From: Gammaproteobacteria bacterium
Lineage (GTDB): Bacteria > Pseudomonadota > Gammaproteobacteria > Pseudomonadales > Pseudohongiellaceae
NCBI GenBank assembly: GCA_021773355.1
Contig: JAJFKE010000031.1
Span: 275,302-339,301, forward strand
Direction of reading: 5' to 3'
Length of the DNA stretch: 64,000 nt
The translations under genes and the position numbers were made by a program. The number at the start of each line of letters is the position of its first letter. Position 1 is the stretch's first letter. Positions 9,558-20,825 of this stretch are shown here, one piece after another. The notes under the pieces were generated by a model. It had not been told where the DNA came from and did no database searches. It saw only the letters and a program-made list of their open reading frames with translations.

Positions 9558-10700
9558 GTGAGCTACAAGATTCTATTGTTGTCAGCCTATGACGCCATCA
9601 GCTATAAGACCTGGCGTAATCGCTTGCTGAGCATGTTTCCGGAATTTGAATGGACGCAGCTGGTTCTTCCGCCACGTAATTTTAACTGGCGAATACGCGG
9701 AAATAGCCTGCAATGGGCTCTACAGGAAAGGGAAACCCTCAATCGGGATTATGATTTTCTCATCGCCACATCAATGGTGGACCTTTCCAGTCTACGCGGT
9801 TTTGTTCGCGCACTGGGACGCTTACCCAGCCTCGTCTATTTTCACGAGAATCAATTTGCGTATCCCTTGGGAAGTCAACAACGGCACAGCAATATTGAAC
9901 CACAACTGGTTCCATTGTATTCAGCCTACTGTGCCGATGCCATCGTCTTTAACAGCAATTACAATCGCGATAGCTTCTTGCAGGGAGCTGCGTCACTACT
10001 GGAAAAACTGCCGGATCGGCTGTCCCCAGAACTAATGCAGAAGTTGAATTCCAGCGAAGTCATTCCGGTGCCACTGGCGCAAGCAAAAAACTCTTTCGTA
10101 GAACGGCGCTCGAAATCTATTTTAGATGTGGTTTGGAATCACCGCTGGGAGTACGACAAGGGACCAAAATTATTACTGCAGCTGCAACAACAAATCATGG
10201 AACAAAAACTTCCGATTAGATTGCATATTGTAGGACAGCAGTTCAGAGAAACACCCGTCGAATTCGAGAAAATAAGACAATTATCTGAGCAACATGCCAG
10301 CGCACTCAATTTCGATATCGGAGAATTTGGATTCGTTGAAAGTAGACAGAAGTATCTCGACCTACTGCAAAGCTGTGATGTGGTGCTGTCTACCGCCTTA
10401 CATGATTTTCAGGGTCTGGCGATTCAGGAAGCTTGCGCCCTGGGCTGCACGCCGTTGGCGCCGGACAGCCTGGCGTATCCAGAGTACCTGGAGGCGAAAT
10501 TTCTGTATCGTAGCGATCAAACCGAGGATGGCCTGTTAGCTTGTAATGAAATTATTTTCAAATTACAGCAGTGGTTAAAGTTAAAGAGTAAAAATCAATT
10601 ACTTCCACAAAATCGGCTTCAGCAGTTTTCAGCTCAAAACCTGAAACCCAAATATGAGGAAGTTTTCAGAGGCTTGTTAGAAAATCAGAACGAGACCTAA
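9558..10700 (+). CDS. DUF3524 glycosyltransferase, tRNA-queuosine alpha-mannosyltransferase type
   Basis: A 380-residue GT-B glycosyltransferase. The N-terminal half is the DUF3524 domain seen in vertebrate QTMAN/GTDC1, which mannosylates queuosine in tRNA-Asp: LLLSAYDAISYKTWR (6-20), then YFHENQFAYPLG with the signature H96-E97-N98-Q99. The C-terminal half is a GT1/GT4-like donor domain (VVWNHRWEYDKGP, then DFQGLAIQEACALGCTPL with the family Glu). It starts with GTG. The gene is convergent with mltD, which ends 5 bp away. The tgt gene for queuosine insertion lies 6 kb away. Bacterial members could modify queuosine or another acceptor; the exact sugar is unknown. Confidence 0.75.
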   Translation: MSYKILLLSAYDAISYKTWRNRLLSMFPEFEWTQLVLPPRNFNWRIRGNSLQWALQERETLNRDYDFLIATSMVDLSSLRGFVRALGRLPSLVYFHENQFAYPLGSQQRHSNIEPQLVPLYSAYCADAIVFNSNYNRDSFLQGAASLLEKLPDRLSPELMQKLNSSEVIPVPLAQAKNSFVERRSKSILDVVWNHRWEYDKGPKLLLQLQQQIMEQKLPIRLHIVGQQFRETPVEFEKIRQLSEQHASALNFDIGEFGFVESRQKYLDLLQSCDVVLSTALHDFQGLAIQEACALGCTPLAPDSLAYPEYLEAKFLYRSDQTEDGLLACNEIIFKLQQWLKLKSKNQLLPQNRLQQFSAQNLKPKYEEVFRGLLENQNET

Positions 10701-10704
10701 ATAA

Positions 10705-12957
10705 TTACTCTACACGTTCCAATAAGGGAAACACTATCTGCTGACCGATTTGAATACGGTTGAAATCCAATTCCGGGTTGTACTGCCGCAATAACCAGAT
10801 CGGCGTGGAATAGCGATTTCTGGCAATGGCACCGATATTGTCGTTGCGTTTTATTTGATACTGTTCAACGTTTTGAATTCTGTAATTACTGAAAAATTCC
10901 TGTTGCAAATTCGAATGAAACTCGCGCCGCTTTCGCTCGAACTCGGCAATGTTTATCTTGGAAAAGTCCAGACTGAGTCGTTTGCCCACGATCACTGGAT
11001 CCCGATAGGCCATATCGTTCAGCCTTCTAACATCCCATGCGCGGATGCCCAACCAATCGGCGAAATGACCGAGAGTTTCTGATGCTTGCACTTCAACCGT
11101 GTTATTACGGGCAACCGTATAATCTGAAGGGTCTGCAGATAGATTTTCCACCAGCTGTTCATTACTCTCACTGAGATCGAGCACCGGGTCCAGCGCTTCT
11201 GCCAGGCTTTCCTCGTCAGTAACTGGCGTATCCAGCTCCTGATTGTCAGGCAGTACTGCTGCCGGTGGCAACTGAGCGGCCACCTGCGCTACTTCCTCAG
11301 CGGGTTCTAGCCTATTCGCCTGACTTCTGGGTTGCTCGCGAGCTTGTTCAATCTCATCGGCGAACTGAATCTGTACCGGCGGCGTGGGTACCGAGCTAGC
11401 TTCAATCGCTGCAATCTGCACATTGTCGTCACCAAATCCAGGCAGTCTCAGCTGCTGCCCCGGGTATATACGATGGGGATCCTGTATGCCATTTACGCCT
11501 AATAGTGCTTGCTCAGTCAGTCCGTAACGAGCCGCTATCAGCGAAACCGTGTCTCCTCTGCGCACTGTGTAAGAACCATCTGTAGCTACGGCAGTTGCAA
11601 GCCGCGTAACACTACTGTTGTCTTGTGGTAATAGTAAGCGTTGGCCTATTTGTATTCTGTTTCGACTGGGCAACTGATTCAATGCTGCCAATCTAGCGAC
11701 GCTGGTATTAAATCGTCGGGCGATGACTGACAGACTATCGCCGCGTTCTACTACATAGGCGATATCGGGTGTTTGAACAGGAAATTTGAAATCGTCGGGG
11801 ATCATGACCAGTAAATCACCAGCAGGGGCCACTTCTTCACGTACTTTAACTACGTAGCCCGCGGGTATTCTCTTATTTCCTTCCCATACAACTGGTCGCA
11901 ATGCACGATTGTCGTCGCGCAGTTGCTCTAGACTGATGCCTACCGATCTGGCAAATACCTCTGCATCGATAAAGGCATCTGTTTCAACCTCTCGAAAGAC
12001 AGGAGCCGGGTTCAATCTCACGTCGCCAAAGTAACGTCTCGCATCATTCTCCACCTGCAGAACCGCCAGGAACTGCGCGTAAAAATTTCGCGATGCAAAA
12101 CCAAATGATCGTCCTCGGTAATTGGCAATAATCTTTTCGATATCGGTAGTGCCAGTATCCCGTACCGCTCTGGCTATACCGCCAGCTCCGTGATTGTAGG
12201 CAGTCAAGGCAAGAGGCCAGGTACCAAGTACGCTGTAATTGTACTCCAGCAAGCTCATTGCGGCGTTAGTGGCTGTATACGGGTCCATGCGCTCATCCAC
12301 TATATGATCGATACGCATAAAACGTTGTCCGGTAGCCCTGCCAAATTGCCACATACCAGCGGCCGAAGCGCTGGAAAAGGCACCGGGATTAAAGGAAGAT
12401 TCGACGTGGGGTAGAACCCCCAACTCTATAGGCAATTCCTTTACTCGCACAACGTTGTTTATGTGCTGCCTATATGCGCCAGATCGCTGCAAGCCACTCA
12501 GGAATCGATCGGACTGACCCAGCTGCCAGCGCACATTCGACGCTGCTGTGCGCAACGTTTGATTACTGACATCCGCGGGCCAAAGTGCCAGTATTTCTCG
12601 TTGCGAAATTGTAAGTTGATCGCGTTTGCCGCTGGCTAATACACGCAGATCTTCCTGAATTTGAGTTCTGCGAGATTCAATCTCGCCACGATTCAGACTT
12701 AGCTCGCTGTAGATAACATTGAGATGCTGCGAATCATGAAGGAAGCCACTGCGGGTATCGACTTCGGTATACACTCTTACCCAAAAATTTATAGCCGGTT
12801 CCAATTCTGGCGGTCGTGGAAACAATGCCGGGTCTTGCGCGGAAGAGTAAACAGGCCATACCAGCATGCTAATAAGCAAGCTCAGAGCAGGCGCTGAACC
12901 TAACAAGGCCGAGATCACTTGTTTTCGCCGATTACTGTTTTGCCCTGGATAAATCAA
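10705..12957 (-). CDS. mltD: Membrane-bound lytic murein transglycosylase D with LysM repeats
   Basis: A 750-residue cell-wall enzyme that cleaves the MurNAc-GlcNAc bond to form anhydro-muropeptides. A signal/membrane segment lies at about 14-40. The SLT domain (about 165-310) contains IELGVLPHVESSF with catalytic Glu186, SAAGMWQF, and ALTAYNHGAGGI. Four LysM-like modules follow at about 405-448, 463-507, 615-660 and 700-747; the third is divergent. The long linker 510-610 is acidic and Pro/Gln-rich. The first in-frame start is TTG, 10 nt after a GAGG; no ATG occurs before residue 31, which would lose the signal, so TTG is preferred. Two LysM are typical in E. coli MltD, so this one is extended. 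Confidence 0.9.
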   Translation of the reverse strand: MIYPGQNSNRRKQVISALLGSAPALSLLISMLVWPVYSSAQDPALFPRPPELEPAINFWVRVYTEVDTRSGFLHDSQHLNVIYSELSLNRGEIESRRTQIQEDLRVLASGKRDQLTISQREILALWPADVSNQTLRTAASNVRWQLGQSDRFLSGLQRSGAYRQHINNVVRVKELPIELGVLPHVESSFNPGAFSSASAAGMWQFGRATGQRFMRIDHIVDERMDPYTATNAAMSLLEYNYSVLGTWPLALTAYNHGAGGIARAVRDTGTTDIEKIIANYRGRSFGFASRNFYAQFLAVLQVENDARRYFGDVRLNPAPVFREVETDAFIDAEVFARSVGISLEQLRDDNRALRPVVWEGNKRIPAGYVVKVREEVAPAGDLLVMIPDDFKFPVQTPDIAYVVERGDSLSVIARRFNTSVARLAALNQLPSRNRIQIGQRLLLPQDNSSVTRLATAVATDGSYTVRRGDTVSLIAARYGLTEQALLGVNGIQDPHRIYPGQQLRLPGFGDDNVQIAAIEASSVPTPPVQIQFADEIEQAREQPRSQANRLEPAEEVAQVAAQLPPAAVLPDNQELDTPVTDEESLAEALDPVLDLSESNEQLVENLSADPSDYTVARNNTVEVQASETLGHFADWLGIRAWDVRRLNDMAYRDPVIVGKRLSLDFSKINIAEFERKRREFHSNLQQEFFSNYRIQNVEQYQIKRNDNIGAIARNRYSTPIWLLRQYNPELDFNRIQIGQQIVFPLLERVE

Positions 12958-13144
12958 TCTGTGCCAGCCTCATTGAACAATCAATCATGACGGGCTAGAA
13001 CATAGCAATAATGAGGTTCATCGCCAAGTCCTAATTGATTCTGTGTATAACAGCAGTAGCAGGTCTGGGACTTGGAAAAATCTCCAGCCGAAGCCAAAAG
13101 GAAGCAAAACGGAAGACTGGGAGTAGTGGTATCACGGGGTATTA

Positions 13145-14095
13145 CTAGGGAATGTTGTCGAGCTCGGCACCTTCCTTCACGGGCAGCATCAAGTCTTCGC
13201 GTGTGACATTCATATACAGGATTACATTCGAGGCTATGAATATCGAAGAATAGGTACCGATAACCACACCAATTATCAAGGCGACGGCGAAGCCCTGGGT
13301 TGACTCCCCTCCTATAAACAGAATCGAGAACAGCACCAGTAAGGTGGTTAGAGAGGTAATTATAGTTCGGGATAGAGTCTGATTTAGAGAGACGTTTACC
13401 ATTTCCAGCGGTGAGCCCTTGCGCATGCGCCTGAAATTTTCTCGAATGCGGTCGGAGACCACTATCGTGTCGTTCAGCGAATAACCAATGATGGCCAATA
13501 GCGCGGCCAGCGTGTTCAAGTTAAATTCGATTCTAAATATTGAAAAAATACCCAGAGTGATAATCAAATCGTGAGCTAGCGCTACCACTGCGCCAACCGA
13601 AAACTTAAATTGAAATCTCATGGAAATGTAAACCATGATAATGCCCAGAGCCACCAGCATTCCTATGCCGCCGGACTCTACCAACTCCGCGCCTACTTTG
13701 GCGCTGACATAATCAGAGCCAAGCAAGGTAATTTCACTACCGCTACTTGCCTGAAGCAATGCCGTAATCGTTTCTCCAACTACTACAGCTTGTGCCGCCT
13801 GATCCCCCACGGCGATACTTTCATCCACCGGCAACAAAACTCTAATTTCTCGGTCAGAACCGAAGGTGACTACCACAGCGTCTTCATAGCCATTATCCCG
13901 TAGCGTTTGATTTACTTCGTCGATGACGACAGCATCTGAATAATTTAAACGAACAGAAGTTCCCGAGGTAAAATCCAGGCCAAATTCCAAAGAATTTACC
14001 GCCAGTGAAATTATAGAGGCCAACACTAATGTTGCGGAAATGAATCCCGCAATTTTGCGCACACCCATAAAATCGATTTGTTTTTCAAATAACAT
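13145..14095 (-). CDS. secF: Protein translocase subunit SecF
   Basis: A 316-residue RND-like accessory subunit of the Sec translocon that uses proton motive force to help pull proteins into the periplasm with SecD. An N-terminal helix (about 15-33) precedes the LDFTSGTSVRLNY motif (39-51), then a periplasmic loop (50-130) and five membrane segments (about 135-300). The motif DLIITLGIFSIFRIEFNLNTLAALLAIIGYSLNDTIVV is typical. It lies 26 bp downstream of secD, the usual order. Full length. Confidence 0.96.
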   Translation of the reverse strand: MLFEKQIDFMGVRKIAGFISATLVLASIISLAVNSLEFGLDFTSGTSVRLNYSDAVVIDEVNQTLRDNGYEDAVVVTFGSDREIRVLLPVDESIAVGDQAAQAVVVGETITALLQASSGSEITLLGSDYVSAKVGAELVESGGIGMLVALGIIMVYISMRFQFKFSVGAVVALAHDLIITLGIFSIFRIEFNLNTLAALLAIIGYSLNDTIVVSDRIRENFRRMRKGSPLEMVNVSLNQTLSRTIITSLTTLLVLFSILFIGGESTQGFAVALIIGVVIGTYSSIFIASNVILYMNVTREDLMLPVKEGAELDNIP

Positions 14096-14121
14096 ATATT
14101 TCTAGATTCCCAGTGACAGAA

Positions 14122-15996
14122 TTAGGCTTCTGTCTTAGCTGTTTTCCTATATGAACCTATGGACAGAGCTTTTACGGACTTTCCACCGTAGATAAAATTG
14201 ACGATTGCCCTGGTACCGACGATGGCAGTAAACATTGAGGTCATAATTCCGATCATCAGGGTAATAGCAAAACCTCGCACCGGACCTGTGCCGATGGTGT
14301 ACAGCACAGCCGCCACCAGAAAAGTGGTGAGATTGGCATCGAGAATGGTACTGAAAGCCCTATTGTAACCGGCGTCAATCGCCTGTTGAGGAAGCGCTCC
14401 GTTCCCCAATTCTTCGCGAATACGCGTAAAAATTAATACGTTTGCATCTACCGCCATACCCACCGTCAGCACGATACCTACAATGCCGGGCAAGGTTAGA
14501 GTCGCGGGAATAATTGAAGACATGACGGCCACTATCATCAGAATGTTCATGATCAGCGCGGCGTTCGCTGCCAAACCGAATACCCGGTAATACAGAAACA
14601 TGAAAACCACCACCAGAGCGGCAGCTACCTGCACACCCAATAGGCCCTGATCGAGATTTTCCTGACCCATTGATGGCCCGATGACAGATTGCTCCACAAT
14701 CGTCATAGGTGCAGCCAATGAGCCAGAACGGATTAGTGGTGCGAGGTCGCTCGCCTCTCGCGGGGTTAAACCGGTTATGACAAATTGCCGACCCAGAGCT
14801 TGTATAATCCTGGCATGTGATATCAGCTCTTTATCTTCGTAAAATTCAATTTCCTCGACTTCCTCACCAAGTTCGTTAACGCTTATGACGTTGCGAGACT
14901 TGGTTTCAATCAAAAGAACACTCATGTTGCGGTTTACATTGTCCCGGGTAGCTCGATTCATTTGATTGCCACCTTGGGCATCGAGACTTAATTGAACCTG
15001 GGGCTGGCTATTCTGATCAAGAGAGTAAACTGCATTGCTGACACGATCGCCCTGCATAATTACATCGTTGTCGACATTGCGTGGGATGCCATCGTATATA
15101 TAGGTCTCATAAGATAGGCTGGGGGCACCTATTTCTGCTTCCAAATGAAATTCGAGGGTGGCGATACGCTGCAGGATTCGAATAGCCTGTGCAGGATCCT
15201 GCATGCCGGGTAATTCCACTACGATTCTATCAGAACCCTGTTGCTGAACAGTGGGCTCCGACACACCCAGGCTATCAACACGATTTAATAGAGTTGTGCG
15301 ATTTGCCTGCAGTGTGTCGTTCTGTATCTGCAATGCTGTGGCTGGCGTCATTCGCATATCGAGAATGAAAACTCCCTCTGCCTCTCGAGTCTGAAATTGC
15401 AGCTCAGGGAAATTATCTACAAGTTCAGACCTGGCTTGACTGCGGTCATCGGTGTTGGCAAAGCGTACTTCAAGATGAGAATTTGAGATTAAATTTAGAC
15501 CACGGCTTCGAATTCTTTGTTCTCTGAGTATGGTCCTGACATTGCTTAAATTGTCTTCCATGCGCCGCGTGAGCGCCGCGTCCATATCGACTTCCATGAG
15601 GAAATGAACACCACCCTGAAGATCCAGACCCAGGTTCATTTTCCCCGCGCCTATGGCTTGCATCCAGGCCGGAGTAGTGGGGGCTAGATTGAGAGCGACA
15701 ACGTAATCATCACCGAGGGCATCTTCAATGGCTGTCTTTGCACGCAACTGATCATCTAGTGTATTAAATCGTACGCGCATACTCTCTGCATCAATTTCCT
15801 CGCCGAAGAAATCAACTTCAGCCGCTTCAAGAGCCGTGGTAATAATTGGCAATTCGCCTGTGCTCAGCTCATCGAGCTCATGAGATATCTGCAGAGCGGG
15901 ATCATCTGGATAAAGATTTGGCAGGGAGTACAGCAGACCTAACAGGACTACGATCAGAATGAGAATATTTTTCCAGGCCGGGTATTTGTTCAACAT
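14122..15996 (-). CDS. secD: Protein translocase subunit SecD
   Basis: A 624-residue partner of SecF. It has the N-terminal membrane helix (about 9-27), the large periplasmic P1 region (about 30-440) with LGLDLQGGVHFLMEVD and RVDSLGVSEPTVQQQG motifs, and five C-terminal membrane segments from about 450, with the conserved GMAVDANVLIFTRIREEL bearing the functionally important Asp/Arg residues. The gene lies between yajC and secF in the usual order, so the heterocomplex is complete here. Length is normal. Confidence 0.97.
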   Translation of the reverse strand: MLNKYPAWKNILILIVVLLGLLYSLPNLYPDDPALQISHELDELSTGELPIITTALEAAEVDFFGEEIDAESMRVRFNTLDDQLRAKTAIEDALGDDYVVALNLAPTTPAWMQAIGAGKMNLGLDLQGGVHFLMEVDMDAALTRRMEDNLSNVRTILREQRIRSRGLNLISNSHLEVRFANTDDRSQARSELVDNFPELQFQTREAEGVFILDMRMTPATALQIQNDTLQANRTTLLNRVDSLGVSEPTVQQQGSDRIVVELPGMQDPAQAIRILQRIATLEFHLEAEIGAPSLSYETYIYDGIPRNVDNDVIMQGDRVSNAVYSLDQNSQPQVQLSLDAQGGNQMNRATRDNVNRNMSVLLIETKSRNVISVNELGEEVEEIEFYEDKELISHARIIQALGRQFVITGLTPREASDLAPLIRSGSLAAPMTIVEQSVIGPSMGQENLDQGLLGVQVAAALVVVFMFLYYRVFGLAANAALIMNILMIVAVMSSIIPATLTLPGIVGIVLTVGMAVDANVLIFTRIREELGNGALPQQAIDAGYNRAFSTILDANLTTFLVAAVLYTIGTGPVRGFAITLMIGIMTSMFTAIVGTRAIVNFIYGGKSVKALSIGSYRKTAKTEA

Positions 15997-16058
15997 AAGA
16001 TTATTTACCAGCTATTTCATTTTTTTCAGTAACTCTTGCGAGCATGGACTGACAAAAC

Positions 16059-16382
16059 CTAGATCTGATTTATGGTTCCCTTAGGCAGGACAGCGGCGAC
16101 AGATGATTTCTGCAGTTTCAGTTCAACCTTCTCTGCAACCTCTACGGCAATATAGTCATCGTTAACTTTGGTGACTTTCCCCATAAGGCCGCCGGAGGTC
16201 ATTACCTCGTCTCCCTTGGAGATGCTACTGATCAGGTTTTTATGTTCTTTGGCTCGTTTGGACTGAGGACGCCAGAGTATTAAATAGAACAGCACAAACA
16301 TGCCGCCAAATAGAATCAGGTTGTAAGTCATTGACGTTTGCCCGGCTTCTTGTGCGTAGGCTGTTGGAAATAGTAAGTTCAT
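16059..16382 (-). CDS. yajC: Preprotein translocase subunit YajC
   Basis: A 107-residue small Sec-accessory membrane protein. It has one membrane segment (about 20-40, LILFGGMFVLFYLILWRPQ), the RPQSKRAKEHKNLISSISKGDEVMTSGG signature split across the cytosolic side, and a small beta domain to residue 107. It is 62 bp upstream of secD and 218 bp downstream of tgt, so it probably belongs to the same transcription unit but may also have its own promoter. Confidence 0.95.
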   Translation of the reverse strand: MNLLFPTAYAQEAGQTSMTYNLILFGGMFVLFYLILWRPQSKRAKEHKNLISSISKGDEVMTSGGLMGKVTKVNDDYIAVEVAEKVELKLQKSSVAAVLPKGTINQI

Positions 16383-16600
16383 GAAAAATACTCTCAGAGA
16401 AGTTTGAGTCGCGCAAATTGGGCAGAAAAGTCGGGAATTGTACCCTGCTTCGATGCGCTTCTATATCGATTATTGAATTCGCCGCAATGAAGGATTGATT
16501 ATTTTATAAAAACCAACAATATCCGTATTTTCAAGCCGCATATCCGATTCCACTGTTAGTTGGGATTATTGCTGTAGTTTCAAGTGCCTAGGGTCAATAT

Positions 16601-17734
<1,134 letters not shown>

Positions 17735-17748
17735 TCATCCGCTGTAAA

Positions 17749-19335
17749 TTAGTGCTCTCGTGTAGCCCGAAACTCCACCTCAGGCCAGCGCTCTTCCATC
17801 AGATTGAGGTTTACCCGTGTGGGGGCAAGATAAGTAAGATAGCCACCGCCATCGATGGCCAAATGTTCATGAGCCTTCTTACGAAATTCTTCTAGCTTGG
17901 TTTTATTATCTGAACCTACCCATCTAGCTACATGCACGGTAACCGGTTCATAGCTGCAGTCCACTTTATATTCATCTTGCAAACGAAAGGCCACCACTTC
18001 AAACTGTAATATCCCCACGGCGCCCACGATCAAATCGTTATTTCTCAGTGGCATGAAAACCTGAGTGGAGCCTTCTTCAGATAATTGCGTTAGCCCTTTT
18101 TGCAACTGTTTCAACTTCAACGGGTCTTGCAATCGAATGCGCCTGAACAACTCTGGGGCAAAATGGGGAATGCCACGGAACTTCAGTTCCTCACCTGTGG
18201 TAAAAGTATCACCAATCTGAATAGTGCCATGATTATGCAAGCCTATAATATCTCCGGACACGGCGGATTCAGCTTGTTCCCGATCGCCGGCGAGGAAGGT
18301 AACTGCATCGGCCACTTTCACGTCTTTGCCAATGCGGGTGTGACGCATCTTCATTCCTTTTGTGTACTCTCCGGAGCATATTCTCATGAAGGCAATACGG
18401 TCACGATGTTTAGGGTCCATATTGGCCTGAATCTTAAATATGAATCCGCTGAAATCTTTTTCACGCGCTTCAACTACCCTGCTTTCTGTTTCTCTGCTCT
18501 TTGGTGGCGGAGCCCACTCTACAAAGTCTTCCAACATTTCCTTCACACCAAAATTCCCCAACGCGGTGCCAAAATAGACAGGGGTTAATTCGCCTTTTAA
18601 ATACGCTTCTTGGTCAAACTTGTGGCTGGCTCCGCGCACCAACTCTATCTCGTCTCTATAATCTTGTGCGTAACTACCCAAAAGGTCGCTGGTCTGCTGA
18701 CTATCCAAACCATCTATACTGACTTCATCGGGAATTTGATTACCCTGACCTTGTTGATAGACATGAATTTTATCTTCATACAGCTTGTAAACACCTTTGA
18801 ATTCCTTTCCCATGCCCAGCGGCCAATTGATTGGGGCACACTTGATTCTCAAAACAGTTTCTATTTCATCGAGAATATCGATGGGGTCGCGAATATCTCT
18901 GTCTAATTTATTCACAAAGGTAAAAATAGGCGTATCACGTAGACGGCAAACATCCATCAATTTGATGGTTCTTTCCTCCACACCTTTGCCGCCATCGACA
19001 ACCATGAGGGCAGAGTCAACTGCTGTCAGCACCCTATAAGTGTCTTCGGAAAAATCTTCGTGGCCAGGCGTATCCAAGAGATTCACGATTCGTCCTTTAT
19101 AGGGAAACTGCATCACCGACGAAGTCACCGAGATACCCCGTTGTTGCTCCATAGTCATCCAGTCCGAAGTGGCATGGCGGTCGGATTTCTTGCCCTTCAC
19201 CGATCCTGCAATTTGAATCAGATTTCCGAACAGCAACAACTTCTCCGTGATAGTCGTCTTGCCCGCATCTGGATGCGAAATAATAGCCATAACGCGGCGG
19301 CGCCCTATTTCGTCGTTAAGTGAATCTATACCCAT
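17749..19335 (-). CDS. prfC: Peptide chain release factor 3
   Basis: A GTPase that removes RF1/RF2 from the ribosome after termination. G1 is SHPDAGKTT, followed by [14 protein letters not shown] (switch I/G2), DTPGHEDF (G3) and NKLDRD (G4), then the RF3 beta-barrel and C-terminal domains ([16 protein letters not shown] type motifs near residue 375). The start is taken at ATG 19335 ([14 protein letters not shown]), which matches the family N-terminus; the longer frame opens with TTG at 19365. It appears to head the prfC-tgt-yajC-secDF run, a less common gene order. Confidence 0.95.
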   Translation of the reverse strand: MGIDSLNDEIGRRRVMAIISHPDAGKTTITEKLLLFGNLIQIAGSVKGKKSDRHATSDWMTMEQQRGISVTSSVMQFPYKGRIVNLLDTPGHEDFSEDTYRVLTAVDSALMVVDGGKGVEERTIKLMDVCRLRDTPIFTFVNKLDRDIRDPIDILDEIETVLRIKCAPINWPLGMGKEFKGVYKLYEDKIHVYQQGQGNQIPDEVSIDGLDSQQTSDLLGSYAQDYRDEIELVRGASHKFDQEAYLKGELTPVYFGTALGNFGVKEMLEDFVEWAPPPKSRETESRVVEAREKDFSGFIFKIQANMDPKHRDRIAFMRICSGEYTKGMKMRHTRIGKDVKVADAVTFLAGDREQAESAVSGDIIGLHNHGTIQIGDTFTTGEELKFRGIPHFAPELFRRIRLQDPLKLKQLQKGLTQLSEEGSTQVFMPLRNNDLIVGAVGILQFEVVAFRLQDEYKVDCSYEPVTVHVARWVGSDNKTKLEEFRKKAHEHLAIDGGGYLTYLAPTRVNLNLMEERWPEVEFRATREH

Positions 19336-19616
19336 GCTGGTGATTGCCGTATTGAGACCGCGCAAGAAGGACTTCGCCCTACTCTGCGGCTGATTGCAGA
19401 AACATTGAGTGACTTGTGAAAACCGGCGCGATTATAGCAGTAGCAGACAATGGTAGGGAAACCATGGCCTGGGAAACTGCTGCCGACAGTCCAGCACGAA
19501 GCTGCAGCCTAGTAAAACCAAGAAGATTTAGTCTAGGGCCCCTAGGGCAAAGCAGTCGATTACTCTACAATACGCAGTAGATACTCAGATAAAAATAGAT
19601 AAACGGAATAACAGAT

Positions 19617-20780
19617 ATGGATTTCACCCTATCCGACGAGCAGCTAGCCTTGCAGCAATCAGTGCGAAAGTTTGCGCAGCAGGAATTACCTGACATTGCT
19701 CGACAAATCGAAGAGAGTGACGAACCTGCAAGTATTGAGCTACGCCGGCGATTCGGTGAATTAGGCTATTTGGGGGTGAATCTCGATGAGCAATATGGCG
19801 GAGCCGGCATGAGTCATCTGGATGCCGTCATTGTACTGGAGGAAATCGCCAAGATTTCTATTGCCGTGGCTTTCCCTGTTTTTGAATCTTGCTTTGGCCC
19901 CTCACTGGCAATCGCTCATTTCGGTAGCGATGAAATGCGCAGCAGAATCCTACCAAGAGTCTGCGCAGGCGAGATTGTGGTTGCCGTGTCCATGTCAGAA
20001 CCGAACGCGGGTTCTGCCCTGACCGATCTAAGCACGCAGGCAAGAGTAGAATCCAATCGTGTGGTACTGAATGGCAGCAAACGTTGGTGCTCAGGAGCTG
20101 GTCATTCGGAAGCCTATATCGTGTATTGTCGTATGGATGATATTCCGGGCGCCAAAGGCATTGGAGCCGTTCTGGTTGATAAAGACAGCGCTGGTTTTAG
20201 TTTTGGAAAACGCGATCACCATATGGGCTTTCGAGGCGTAGCTAGCGCCGATATGTATTTCGATAACGTGGAAGTACCTCTACAGAATGTCCTGGTTGCG
20301 GCCGGTGGCTTTGGCAAACTCATGGACGCTTTTGACCTGGAGCGATGTGGCAACACAACCATGTCCTTAGCCGTGGCGCAATCGGCATTCGACTATGTAT
20401 TGGAGTACTGCCAAGTGCGGCAACAGTTCGGCAAATCTCTGATTGATTTCCAGGCTGTTCAACTACAGATTGCCGAGATGAAAATGAAATTAGAGGCATC
20501 GAGACTATTGCTCTATCGCGCGGTGGTAAATGCAGAGAAAGGTCTTCCATCAATAGCCGAAAGCTCAGTAGCCAAATGTTTCGCCAACGAGGCTGCCAGA
20601 GAGGTAACTGGCAAGGCAATGCAATTGATGGGAGGCTACGGTTATTCGAAGGAGTTCCCTCTGGAACAGAAATTAAGAGACGCTTGGGGTTGGGGCATTG
20701 CCGGTGGCGCCATAGATATCCAAAAGGTCAATATTGCGGCCTCACTGGTGGGCAGGCGATTTAATCAACGCGCCAAATAG
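19617..20780 (+). CDS. Acyl-CoA dehydrogenase family protein
   Basis: A 387-residue flavoprotein with the usual order: helical N-terminal domain (about 1-115), beta barrel (120-215) with VAVSMSEPNAGSALTDL, and helical C-terminal domain with RQQFGKSLIDFQAVQ and QLMGGYGYSKEFPLEQKLRDAW. FAD-dependent alpha,beta-desaturation of an acyl-CoA is expected. The position that normally reads YEGTSEIQ, holding the catalytic Glu of MCAD-type enzymes, reads IAGGAIDIQ, so the base must lie elsewhere, as in isovaleryl-CoA dehydrogenase-type enzymes, or activity is altered. It is monocistronic, divergent from prfC and convergent with an unknown gene. Confidence 0.88.
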   Translation: MDFTLSDEQLALQQSVRKFAQQELPDIARQIEESDEPASIELRRRFGELGYLGVNLDEQYGGAGMSHLDAVIVLEEIAKISIAVAFPVFESCFGPSLAIAHFGSDEMRSRILPRVCAGEIVVAVSMSEPNAGSALTDLSTQARVESNRVVLNGSKRWCSGAGHSEAYIVYCRMDDIPGAKGIGAVLVDKDSAGFSFGKRDHHMGFRGVASADMYFDNVEVPLQNVLVAAGGFGKLMDAFDLERCGNTTMSLAVAQSAFDYVLEYCQVRQQFGKSLIDFQAVQLQIAEMKMKLEASRLLLYRAVVNAEKGLPSIAESSVAKCFANEAAREVTGKAMQLMGGYGYSKEFPLEQKLRDAWGWGIAGGAIDIQKVNIAASLVGRRFNQRAK

Positions 20781-20825
20781 TAGTCATACGATGTAATGTG
20801 CTTTTAATTAAAGACGGTGTAACCG

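Noticed and set aside
13041..13050. Single TGTGTATAA (DnaA-box match) near 13 kb
   Set aside because: An isolated match is expected by chance in 64 kb.
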